Assembly: GCA_041685075.1 (NCBI GenBank)
Contig: JAWLGN010000021.1
Span: 1 to 32,930 of the forward strand
Length of the DNA: 32,930 bases
DNA from: JAMCRM01 sp041685075
GTDB lineage: Bacteria > Acidobacteriota > Terriglobia > Bryobacterales > Bryobacteraceae
Direction: 5' to 3'
The notes under the pieces were generated by a model, which made no database searches, had not been told where the DNA came from, and saw nothing but the letters and a program-made list of their open reading frames with translations. This document shows positions 8,386-15,782 of the stretch, in pieces; the stretch's first letter is position 1; each line of letters begins with the position of its first letter. Both the position numbers and the translations under genes were made by a program.

Positions 8386-9338
8386 AACCCGCGGTGGTGG
8401 TGGTCGGCAGCTTAAATATGGATTTCGTGGTGTCGGTGGAGCACCTGCCGGCGCCCGGAGAGACCGTACTGGGCCGCGATTTCCGCATGATCCCCGGAGG
8501 CAAAGGCGCCAACCAGGCGTGCGCGGCGGGCAAACTCGGGGCGGGCGCCGTGGAGGCGCGGATGATCGGCCGCGTCGGCTACGACGTCTTCGCCGATCAT
8601 CTCAAGGCCAGCCTTTCGGCTGCCGGCGTGGATGTCTCCGCGGTGCACGCCACGCGCTCTGCGCCCACCGGCGTGGCGCACATCTGGGTGGATCGAAGCG
8701 GGCAGAACTCCATCGTGGTCGCCTCCGGCGCCAACAGCGAGCTGGCGGCGGCCGATGTCGAGGCTATGCGGAAGGTCTTCCGCGGTGGATCCCTGGGGCT
8801 GTTCCAGCTCGAGACGCCGCTGGACACGGTGGCCGCGGCGCTCGCGCTCGCGCGCGAGGAAGGCCTCCGCACCATGCTGGACCCCGCCCCCGCGCAGCCG
8901 CTCTCCCGGGACCTGCTGGCGCAGGTGGACATCCTCACGCCGAACGAAAGCGAGGCTCTCCTGCTGCTCGGCCGCAAAGCTGCCCGCGTGGCGGTCTCCG
9001 ACGCTCCCGGGCTGGCCGCGGAATTGCGAGCCGCCGGCCCCCGCACCGTAGTCCTCAAGCTCGGCGACCGCGGCTGCTATTGGACCGATGGGCAGACGTC
9101 GGGGCACGTCCCCGCTTTCCAGGTGGAGCCGTGCGACACCACCGCCGCGGGCGACACTTTCAACGCCGGCCTGGCCGTGGCGCTTGCGGAAAACCGCAGC
9201 TTTCCGGACGCCCTGCGCTTCGCCTCGGCCGCGGCGGCCATTTCGGTAACCCGCCCCGGTGCCCAGGCCTCCATCCCCACGCGCGCCGAGGTGGAAGCGT
9301 TCCTTCCCGCCGCGCAGGCCCGGCCCGCCTGTAGTTAG
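8382..9338 (+). CDS. rbsK: PfkB-family sugar kinase, ribokinase-type
   Basis: This protein of 318 residues phosphorylates a sugar, classically D-ribose to ribose 5-phosphate, using ATP. The first PfkB signature is visible as GSLNMDFVVSV followed by GGKGANQACAAGKLG (from residue 39), and the second as DTTAAGDTFNAGLAVAL, which holds the catalytic aspartate and anion hole. Most ribokinases read GAGD there, so TAAGD is a slight variant. The ATG at 8382 overlaps the DUF507 stop and matches the family N-terminus; a longer frame upstream lies inside DUF507. No ribose transporter is adjacent, so the substrate is uncertain, but the sequence is close to ribokinase. The stop lies five bases from that of the convergent amidohydrolase. 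Confidence 0.88.
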   Translation: MKPAVVVVGSLNMDFVVSVEHLPAPGETVLGRDFRMIPGGKGANQACAAGKLGAGAVEARMIGRVGYDVFADHLKASLSAAGVDVSAVHATRSAPTGVAHIWVDRSGQNSIVVASGANSELAAADVEAMRKVFRGGSLGLFQLETPLDTVAAALALAREEGLRTMLDPAPAQPLSRDLLAQVDILTPNESEALLLLGRKAARVAVSDAPGLAAELRAAGPRTVVLKLGDRGCYWTDGQTSGHVPAFQVEPCDTTAAGDTFNAGLAVALAENRSFPDALRFASAAAAISVTRPGAQASIPTRAEVEAFLPAAQARPACS

Positions 9339-9342
9339 CCGG

Positions 9343-10200
9343 TCACGCCTGCGCCAGCAGCCGTCGAGCGTTGCCCGCCTGGATGGCCGCGGCTTCGGCG
9401 GCGCTCAGCTCGATCTCGCGCATCTTCAACTCCGAAGCCTCGATGTAGAACATGGGCGCATAGGAACCGAACACCACCCGCTCGATGCCCGCCGCCTCGA
9501 TGAGTACCCGCAACTCCATCAGGGCGTCGGACCTGGCGAAATCCACCGCCACCCGGGAGTAGCCGCGCAGTGCCTTCAAAATCGGGTTGGTCGGGTTCAC
9601 CGACTGAAAGCCGTTCGATACCACCACCCGCGCCTTCGGCACGCGCTCCAGCAGTTCCGCCAGCGGCGCCAGGTCGACGGAGGGCACCCTCATGCGCGGG
9701 TTGTGATGCCGTTCGTCCTCCATCCAGCAGACCACCTGGACGAGGACACCGCGCGCGGCGGCATCGCGCAGCAGGCGCTCGAAGGCCGGATCCCGCAAGG
9801 TGTAGTTGTGGTAGTTGGGATGCACCCGGATGCCCGGCATGCCGAGATCCTCGTGGCAGCGGCGCAGGTCCTCCTCCCAGTCCGGCAGGAGGGGGTTGAC
9901 GCACCCGAAGGGCACCAGCAACCCGCGGCCGTGCTGGCGGCATTCGGCGGCCAGCCGCGCGTTGGAGGCAGCGAGGTCTTTGTGCAGCAGGGCTTCGAAG
10001 TTCCCCGCCCAGGCCTGGACGATGCCGTGGCGCCGGAGCAGCGCCACCAGCGCGGCGGCGCCCTCCACCGGCAAGTGCCGGAACGGCCACTGCCCCAGGT
10101 ACACGCAGGTATCGACGATTCCCTCCGCCGCCTGCGCGCCGGCGCCCCGCGCCAGCGCCGCGGCTGCAACGGGTGCGGTCAGAAAGCTCCGCCGCTTCAT
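9343..10200 (-). CDS. Amidohydrolase-fold protein lacking the HxH metal motif, exported
   Basis: This protein of 285 residues begins MKRRSFLTAPVAAAALARGAGAQA, a Sec or Tat-like signal. The body follows the amidohydrolase-2 (PF04909) pattern, but the first strand reads VDTCVYLGQWPF where metal-dependent members have DTHVH: Cys32 and Tyr34 replace both histidines. The late aspartate is also gone; GSYAPMF (Tyr247) stands where the neighbouring paralogue has GSDIPG. GIRVHPNYHNY keeps histidines at 127 and 131. The fold is clear, but standard metal-dependent hydrolysis is unlikely, so it may bind a ligand or use other chemistry. The ATG overlaps the stop of the upstream amidohydrolase (ATGA), so the two are made together. 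Confidence 0.75.
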   Translation of the reverse strand: MKRRSFLTAPVAAAALARGAGAQAAEGIVDTCVYLGQWPFRHLPVEGAAALVALLRRHGIVQAWAGNFEALLHKDLAASNARLAAECRQHGRGLLVPFGCVNPLLPDWEEDLRRCHEDLGMPGIRVHPNYHNYTLRDPAFERLLRDAAARGVLVQVVCWMEDERHHNPRMRVPSVDLAPLAELLERVPKARVVVSNGFQSVNPTNPILKALRGYSRVAVDFARSDALMELRVLIEAAGIERVVFGSYAPMFYIEASELKMREIELSAAEAAAIQAGNARRLLAQA

Positions 10201-10988
10201 AACTTCCACCCCTTGATGGCGGCAATCGGCGCCAGCAGCCGCCGGATATTGCCGCAAAAGATTTGTTCTTTGTCCCGCTCCGGGATGGCCGCGCCGTACA
10301 CCTTGGCGAGCTGGGTGGCGAAGCCCCGCCCGGGGATGTCGCTGCCGTAGATCACCCGCGAGGCGCCCAGTTCCTTCACCGCCATCTCCACCTGCCCGCA
10401 GGAGGGAAAGCCGCCCCCGATCTCGACCGAAACGTTCGGCTGCGCCCGCACCGCGCGGATGCCCAGTTCCCAGTCGCCGCCCGTATGCCCGCAGATGAGC
10501 GGCATCTTCGGGTGGCGCGCTCCCAGCAGCGCCACTTCCTGGGGCGTCGATTCATGGGCCAGGTTGCCACCGCCGGGATGCGGCGGATCGCCCCCCACCT
10601 TCAGCCAGGTATGGATGTAGATCACGGCCCGCAGCGAGGCGGCGTAGGTGAACACGGCATCGTGCTCGGGGAGGTGGCAGTGGGCGCTGTTGCCTCCCAG
10701 CTTGATCCCCATCAGCGGGCCATCCCGTATCCAGCGGTTCATGAGGGCCACGTTGCGCTCTACCGGCACGTTCCATAGGATCAACCAGATGAAGCCGAAC
10801 AGGCGCTCGCCGTGCAGCGCGAACAGGCGTTCGATTTCGCGGTCCTCCTTGCCGGTTTCGAGAAACAAACCCAGCCGCTCGATCCCCATGCGATCGGCCA
10901 GCCGCAGCAGGTTTTCGACCTTCTCCACCACCCCCTGCCCGGGGACCCTTTCCCAGATGGGGTGCACGTGCATATCCCAGATCTTCAT
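10197..10988 (-). CDS. Amidohydrolase family protein (PF04909 type), metal site intact
   Basis: This protein of 263 residues shows the metal-dependent TIM-barrel motifs: DMHVHP at residues 5-10 (HxH), IYIHTWLK in the middle, ICGHTGGDWE later, and YGSDIPGRGF with the late aspartate. Members hydrolyse or decarboxylate small cyclic or carboxylic substrates; the exact one cannot be named. There is no signal peptide, so it should be cytoplasmic. GGAAG lies about nine bases before the ATG at 10988; longer upstream frames run into the divergent regulatory region. It is coupled by a 4-base overlap to the exported, ligand-poor paralogue. It is divergent from a Tat-exported Gfo/Idh/MocA gene across 127 bases. 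Confidence 0.82.
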   Translation of the reverse strand: MKIWDMHVHPIWERVPGQGVVEKVENLLRLADRMGIERLGLFLETGKEDREIERLFALHGERLFGFIWLILWNVPVERNVALMNRWIRDGPLMGIKLGGNSAHCHLPEHDAVFTYAASLRAVIYIHTWLKVGGDPPHPGGGNLAHESTPQEVALLGARHPKMPLICGHTGGDWELGIRAVRAQPNVSVEIGGGFPSCGQVEMAVKELGASRVIYGSDIPGRGFATQLAKVYGAAIPERDKEQIFCGNIRRLLAPIAAIKGWKL

Positions 10989-11068
10989 CGCCGACTTCCA
11001 TCCTTCCGGCGCGGCACGGCCGTTGTCAAGCCGGCCGCGAGCCGTTGATTTCCGCGTGCCGCTGTGCA

Positions 11069-11077
11069 TGCTACAAT
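11069..11077 (+). promoter_or_regulatory. Extended -10 promoter element for the second Gfo/Idh/MocA gene
   Basis: TGCTACAAT is an extended -10 element (TGN plus TACAAT). It lies 38 bases before the chosen ATG at 11116, which has AAGGA at 11101-11105. The -35 is weak (TTTCCG at 17 bases or TTGATT at 21), as is usual when an extended -10 is present. Confidence 0.45.
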
Positions 11078-11115
11078 CTGGGGTGAAATCCTCGTTGATG
11101 AAGGACGGTCGTCTA

Positions 11116-12528
11116 ATGTCGAAAGACCAAGCAGTCTCCCGCCGCGACTTTGTTAAGACCGCCACTGCCGTCACAGCCGTAGCCGCTGCGGCGCAGAAAG
11201 TGGAGGGCTTCCCAGGGATTAACACAGTCAGGGCCGCCAACGAACAGGTCGCCTACGGCATGATCGGGACTGGCAGCCGCGGAACCTATCTATTGAAGCA
11301 CTTGAAGGCGGTGGAAAACGGCCGGTGCGTGGCCCTTTGCGACGATTGGGACGAGCGCCTGCAACAGGGCGTCGATACCGTCGGCAACAACCCCGCCACC
11401 TATAAGGACTACCGCGAGTTGTTGGCCCGCAAGGACGTCGACGCCGTCCTGGTGACCACGCCGCTTTACATGCACTTCCCCGTCACGCGGGATGCGCTCG
11501 AGGCCGGCAAGCACGTCTTCTGCGAAAAGAGCCTGGTGCATAAGCCCGAAGAGGTGCACCTGCTGCGCGCGCTGAAGAACTCCAGGCCCAACCAGGTGCT
11601 CCAGACGGGCCTCCAGCGGCGCTACAGCCTCTTCTACCAGACCGCCAAGCAGATGATCGATCAGGGGTTGCTCGGCGACGTGACCCACGTCCGCGCGCAA
11701 TGGCACCGCAACTCCAACCAGCGGCGCCCCGTGCCCGATCCCAAGCTCGATCGCAAGATCAACTGGCGCATGTACAAGGAGTACGCCGGCGGAAATACGG
11801 CAGAGCTGGCTTCTCACCAGATGGACGTGGCCGACTGGATGTTCGGCGCCCATCCCGAATTCGTCGTGGGTGTCGGCGGCATCGACTACTACAAAGACGG
11901 CCGCGACGTCTTCGACAACATCCAGTTCATCTTCAACTATCCCAAGGGCCGCAAGCTGCTCTACTCCTCCATCAGCACCAACTCGCACCTGGACATGCTC
12001 CAGGCGCAGCGCGTGGAGTTCGGCGAGATCATCATGGGCACCGGCGGGTGCATCGAGATCACCATCGGGGACGATCGCAACCCCGCCATCGGGCTGTGGT
12101 ACCGCGAGCCCAAGCCCATCAGCGCCACCCAGGTGAACAAACCGGAGCAGGAGAAAGAAGCCTTCGTTGCCGGCGCCACCATGACCACCGCCGCGGCCAT
12201 GCGGGGCTACCCGCTGCTGCTGCCCAAGGACACGGCCGCCGCCAACGACTCTTTCCTCGCCCGCGAGGCCAAGTTCGCCCGCCGCTGGCTCTACAGCAAG
12301 GGCATCATGGTACCGGAAGAGGACCGCAATCCGGTGGATGTCCAGATGGAAGACTTCTTCCTGTGCTGCAAGAACCCCAACAGGAAGGTGAAGGCAGACC
12401 TGGAGATCGGGTTGCAGGATTCCACCGCCGTGATCCTGACCAACCTGGCCATGGAAGAGGGGCGCCGGGTCTACTTCAACGAGATCGAGAAGTTCAAACC
12501 CGGCGCTGCCAAGCCGGCCTCCTCCTAA
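11116..12528 (+). CDS. Tat-exported Gfo/Idh/MocA family oxidoreductase with EKS motif
   Basis: This protein of 470 residues has a twin-arginine signal, SRRDFVK at residues 8-14, followed by an alanine-rich stretch. The dinucleotide loop is GTGSRG (51-56). The catalytic-lysine motif reads EKS (137-139) rather than EKP; the lysine itself is kept. The C-terminal half has YAGGNTAELASHQMDVADWMFG and a cysteine pair (FFLCCKNPN) near the end. Start: ATG 11116 has AAGGA ten bases upstream; ATG 11098 is possible but has a poorer ribosome site. The gene stands alone, with an extended -10 promoter upstream and a strong terminator downstream, divergent from two amidohydrolases. A role in sugar or cyclitol oxidation outside the cytoplasm is inferred; the substrate is unknown. 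Confidence 0.9.
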   Translation: MSKDQAVSRRDFVKTATAVTAVAAAAQKVEGFPGINTVRAANEQVAYGMIGTGSRGTYLLKHLKAVENGRCVALCDDWDERLQQGVDTVGNNPATYKDYRELLARKDVDAVLVTTPLYMHFPVTRDALEAGKHVFCEKSLVHKPEEVHLLRALKNSRPNQVLQTGLQRRYSLFYQTAKQMIDQGLLGDVTHVRAQWHRNSNQRRPVPDPKLDRKINWRMYKEYAGGNTAELASHQMDVADWMFGAHPEFVVGVGGIDYYKDGRDVFDNIQFIFNYPKGRKLLYSSISTNSHLDMLQAQRVEFGEIIMGTGGCIEITIGDDRNPAIGLWYREPKPISATQVNKPEQEKEAFVAGATMTTAAAMRGYPLLLPKDTAAANDSFLAREAKFARRWLYSKGIMVPEEDRNPVDVQMEDFFLCCKNPNRKVKADLEIGLQDSTAVILTNLAMEEGRRVYFNEIEKFKPGAAKPASS

Positions 12529-12542
12529 GGAGCGTAATTGAA

Positions 12543-14051
12543 TCAGGGGGCGGTTTTCCGCCCCCTTTTTTCATATACTTCCACCAAATACCCGCCTCGC
12601 CGCCACCGTCCCACCGAATGGAGAAAAGGCCGCCGTGCGCGGAATTCCGCAGGGGCGATGTCCGGTTCCCAACGCCAGTAGCGGCGACGCAGGCGGATTG
12701 CCGTCTCATTGCGAGAAAAGCCCGGGGCGCTCTCCGGAAGCTCGGTGAAGTATACCAGCACCGGCGTCTGTTCCCAGTCGATGGCGTCCAGCGTGGCGGG
12801 GCGGAAGTCGGGAAGCCCCGTGACCTCGAGCGGCGTGGCCACGTATCCCGCCTCGGGCCGGACCAGCGCCGCGCTGAGGGGCCAGGCGGTGGCGACGGCG
12901 TGCTGCCCGCCGTAACGCGCCTCCACAAAGGCCGCGGCCTCTTGCTGCACCCTCACGTAATCGGTCCACCCCAGGTTGTTCTCCGGCGGATGCGGGTAGG
13001 GCGGATTCCAGAAATTGCCCGCCGCCAGGCCCGCGGCCAGTACCGCCGCCGCGGCGAAACGGAACCGGCTCTGGATTCCCGTGATGGCCGCCGCCATAGC
13101 CGCGTAGAGCACCGGCAGGATCGGCAGCAGATAGCGTTCCAGCACCGCGCCGCCCGACAGCGTGACGGCGGCGGTGTGCGCGGCCGCGAGCGCGCCCGCC
13201 GTGTGCCACCCCCGCCCCGCGAACACGCCCCGGCGCCACGCCAGCGCCAGCGCCGCCGTCCCCACCCAGTGAAAATCGGCGATGAACAGGTAATGCAGCC
13301 GCCGCGCCGCCGCCGCCGCCAGCCGCACCGGGTGCAGGGGATACATCACGTTGTACTCGGCAAAGCCGGTGTTGCCGAACAGGTGTCCGGTCTCGCGCTC
13401 CAGCACCAGCAGCCACCCGGCCAGCGGCGCCAGCGGCAGCAGGAATAGCGCCGCCTCGCGCCGCCGCCCCTCCCACGCCAGCCGGCAGGCGAATACCAGG
13501 GGCACCACCGCGCCGGTCTCTTTCACCATCACCAGCGCCGCGCAAGCCAGCGCCGCCGGCGCCAGCCGCTCTCGTAGAAACCATAGCAGCGCCAGCGAGG
13601 TGAACAGCATGGCGCCCATGTCCAGGTGCGCCATCACGGCCTGGGCGAAGAATACCGGCGAAACCAGCAGCAGCGCCGTCGCCAGATCCGCTGCGCCGCG
13701 GCACAACTCGCGCGCCAGCAACCATGCAACCCACAACGCCAGTGCGGAAAGCGCCAGCATGGCCGCGCGCGTCACCGCCAGCGAGTATCCGAACACCAGC
13801 CACACACCGGCGAGATAAGCCGCCAGCCCCGGCGGATGCACGTTCGGCGGCACCGACCGCGGCACCCAGGCGCCCTCGCGGTAGAGGTCCAGCGCCGCTG
13901 GCACAAAGTGCCCCAGTTCGTCCCAATGGAGCGGAAGCGGCAGCATCCAAAGGTGCGCGCCCGCCAGCGCCAGTACGAACAGAACGAGCGCGGCCGGGCG
14001 CGTCGCCGGATGAACGCCCCGCGCCGCCCCCGCCTTCGCCGCCGTGCTCAC
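12543..14051 (-). CDS. GT-C fold membrane glycosyltransferase (GT39/GT83-like)
   Basis: This protein of 502 residues has about ten to eleven hydrophobic segments, then a soluble C-terminal region of about 150 residues. The first external loop holds LHWDELGHF, the acidic Asp-Glu pair expected of GT-C enzymes that use a lipid-linked sugar donor (mannosyltransferase, ArnT and relatives). VPPNVHPPGLAAYLAGVWL following it is also typical. It probably transfers a sugar to a lipid, protein or polymer at the outer face of the inner membrane. The GTG start at 14051 lies six bases after a TATGAT box, so the message may be leaderless. The last codons (KRGRKTAP) are encoded inside the terminator of the convergent oxidoreductase gene. 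Acceptor and donor are unknown. Confidence 0.8.
   Translation of the reverse strand: MSTAAKAGAARGVHPATRPAALVLFVLALAGAHLWMLPLPLHWDELGHFVPAALDLYREGAWVPRSVPPNVHPPGLAAYLAGVWLVFGYSLAVTRAAMLALSALALWVAWLLARELCRGAADLATALLLVSPVFFAQAVMAHLDMGAMLFTSLALLWFLRERLAPAALACAALVMVKETGAVVPLVFACRLAWEGRRREAALFLLPLAPLAGWLLVLERETGHLFGNTGFAEYNVMYPLHPVRLAAAAARRLHYLFIADFHWVGTAALALAWRRGVFAGRGWHTAGALAAAHTAAVTLSGGAVLERYLLPILPVLYAAMAAAITGIQSRFRFAAAAVLAAGLAAGNFWNPPYPHPPENNLGWTDYVRVQQEAAAFVEARYGGQHAVATAWPLSAALVRPEAGYVATPLEVTGLPDFRPATLDAIDWEQTPVLVYFTELPESAPGFSRNETAIRLRRRYWRWEPDIAPAEFRARRPFLHSVGRWRRGGYLVEVYEKRGRKTAP
12546..12571 (+). terminator. Intrinsic terminator after the second Gfo/Idh/MocA gene
   Basis: GGGGGCGG (12546-12553), TTTT loop, CCGCCCCC (12558-12565), then six T residues. 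This is a perfect 8-bp GC stem with a T tract directly downstream, ending the plus-strand oxidoreductase transcript. It lies inside the coding sequence of the convergent glycosyltransferase. Confidence 0.9.
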
Positions 14052-14057
14052 GCCTCA

Positions 14058-14063
14058 ATCATA
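14058..14063 (-). promoter_or_regulatory. -10 box six bases before the glycosyltransferase GTG
   Basis: TATGAT on the minus strand ends exactly six bases before the GTG at 14051, the same spacing as at the 397 gene. The GAGG in that gap lies only one base from the start and could not serve as a normal ribosome site, which supports a leaderless message. Confidence 0.4.
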
Positions 14064-14104
14064 AGACGGCGGGCGGAAGGCGCGCGCTTGCGGCGCCGCC
14101 ATTA

Positions 14105-15061
14105 CTGCGACAAGATGGTAGCCAAACGGCACAGGAATCCCTACTCGAGGTACGCGGCCTGAGCGTCGCGTACGGGGCGGCCTCCGCCGTCGAGGACGCC
14201 ACCTTCCGCATGACGCCGGGCGAGATCACCGGAGTGCTCGGTGAATCCGGCTCCGGCAAGACTACCCTGGCGCTTGCTGTGGCCGGGCTGCTGCCCCCTG
14301 CCGCGCGCGCGGTCCGCGGCGAGGTCCTCTTCCGCGGCACGGACCTGCTGCGCCAGCCGGAGCGGTGGCTGCGTGCGTTGCGCGGCGCTGCCATCGCGCT
14401 CATCTCCCAGGAACCCGCGCTGGCGCTCAACCCCGTGATGCGCGCCGGAACCCAAATTGCCGAAGTGGTCCGGGCGCACCGCCGCTGGAGCGGCGCGCGG
14501 TGCCGCGGTTATGCGGTCGAAGTGCTCGAGCGCCTTTGCGGCGCCGATGCCGCGCGTATCGCCGGGGCCTATCCTCACCAGTTGAGCGGCGGTCAGCGCC
14601 AGCGCGTGGCCATCGCTCAAGCCGTGGCCTTGGAACCCGCGCTGCTGATCGCCGACGAACCCACCTCCGCGCTCGATCCCACCATCCAGGCGGACGTCCT
14701 GGCCCTGCTGGCCGATCTCAAACGCCGCGGCTCCGCCATTCTGCTGGTGACCCACGACCCGGCTGTCCTCGCCGGCATCGCCGACCGCCTGCTGGTGATG
14801 TACGCCGGCCGCGTCGTCGAACAGGGCGGTTTCGCCGAAGTGCTCTCCGCTCCGCTGCACCCCTACACCCGCGCGCTGCTGGCCTGTGTGCCCCGCCCCG
14901 GCGACCGCGGGCCGCTGGCCGTCATTCCCGGCGCTCCACCCGACCCCGCCGCGCCCCCACCGGGTTGCCCCTTCGCTCCCCGGTGCCCGGAAGTCTTCGA
15001 TCCCTGTAATGAACGCGACCCCCAGGGCCTGCGAGTGCGGTGCTTCCACCATGCCGCATGA
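14105..15061 (+). CDS. Oligopeptide/dipeptide ABC transporter ATPase (DppD/OppD-like); start uncertain
   Basis: About 318 residues if begun at the CTG at 14105. This cytoplasmic ATPase is one of two that drive peptide uptake. It shows Walker A GESGSGKTT (about residues 46-54), the Q-loop SQEPALALNPVM, the signature LSGGQRQRVAIAQAV, Walker B LLIADEPTSALD and the H-loop VTHDP. The C-terminus has the oligopeptide-transporter extension with cysteines (PGCPFAPRCPEVFDPCNE). No in-frame ATG, GTG or TTG exists between the divergent glycosyltransferase gene and the conserved LLEVRGLSVAYG. Either CTG is used, or a one-base shift links an ATG at 14115 (MVAKRHRNP) to the main frame. It overlaps the second ATPase by 11 bases. 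Confidence 0.88.
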   Translation: MRQDGSQTAQESLLEVRGLSVAYGAASAVEDATFRMTPGEITGVLGESGSGKTTLALAVAGLLPPAARAVRGEVLFRGTDLLRQPERWLRALRGAAIALISQEPALALNPVMRAGTQIAEVVRAHRRWSGARCRGYAVEVLERLCGADAARIAGAYPHQLSGGQRQRVAIAQAVALEPALLIADEPTSALDPTIQADVLALLADLKRRGSAILLVTHDPAVLAGIADRLLVMYAGRVVEQGGFAEVLSAPLHPYTRALLACVPRPGDRGPLAVIPGAPPDPAAPPPGCPFAPRCPEVFDPCNERDPQGLRVRCFHHAA

Positions 15062-15782
15062 TCCGCTGGTAACCGCCCGGAATCTTTCGAAGCGCTGGAG
15101 GGGGCGCCGCGGAGGCCATCCCGTGCAGGCGCTCGACGGCGTAGATCTCGAGATCCCGCGCGGCGCTACCCTGGCGCTGGTCGGGGAATCCGGCAGCGGA
15201 AAGTCTACCCTGGCGCTGTGCCTGGCGGGACTGGAAGCGCCGGATTGCGGGGAAATAACCGCCGGCGGGCCGGTGCAACTCGTATTTCAGGACGCCGCCG
15301 GCTCGCTGAACCCGCGCATGCGCGCCGCCGATCTCGTGGCCGAACCCCTGGTGGTGCGCCGCTGCCCGAACGCCCGCCTCCGCGCCCTCGAACTGATGGA
15401 GCAGGTGGGTCTGGCCGCCCACCGCGCCGGCGACCTGCCGCACCGGTTCAGCGGCGGCCAGCGGCAGCGGCTGGCGCTGGCCCGCGCCCTGGCGCTCGAA
15501 CCCGCTCTCCTGATTCTCGATGAAACGCTCTCCGGCCTGGACCTTTCGGTGCAGGGCCAGATCATGAATTTGCTCTTCGATCTCCAGCGCAGCCGCGGCC
15601 TCACCTATCTATTGATCAGCCACGATCTTCGGTTGGCTGCGCGGGTGGCGTCGGAGATCGCGGTAATGCACGCCGGCCGCATCGTGGAACGCGGCGCGCC
15701 GCTCGATCTGCTGGCCGACCCGCGCCATCCCCATACCCGCGCCCTGGTGGCCGCCATCCCGGAGCTGCCATGCGCTGGCTGA
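15051..15782 (+). CDS. Oligopeptide/dipeptide ABC transporter ATPase (DppF/OppF-like)
   Basis: This 243-residue protein is the second ATPase of the importer. Motifs in order: Walker A GESGSGKST, Q-loop QLVFQDAAGSLNPRM, signature FSGGQRQRLALARAL, Walker B LLILDETLSGLD and H-loop ISHDLR. It lacks the C-terminal cysteine-rich extension that its partner has and is shorter than typical DppF (over 300 residues), but every catalytic motif is present. The ATG at 15051 lies inside the end of the first ATPase gene, and its own end overlaps the first permease by 13 bases, so all are co-translated. DETLS in place of the usual DEPTS is a mild variation seen in this group. Confidence 0.9.
   Translation: MPHDPLVTARNLSKRWRGRRGGHPVQALDGVDLEIPRGATLALVGESGSGKSTLALCLAGLEAPDCGEITAGGPVQLVFQDAAGSLNPRMRAADLVAEPLVVRRCPNARLRALELMEQVGLAAHRAGDLPHRFSGGQRQRLALARALALEPALLILDETLSGLDLSVQGQIMNLLFDLQRSRGLTYLLISHDLRLAARVASEIAVMHAGRIVERGAPLDLLADPRHPHTRALVAAIPELPCAG

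Noticed and set aside
14115..14162. A 15-codon open frame at the start of the importer operon as an independent leader peptide
   Set aside because: It lacks a ribosome site and overlaps the N-terminal coding region of the ATPase. It is treated instead as a possible frameshifted start of that gene.
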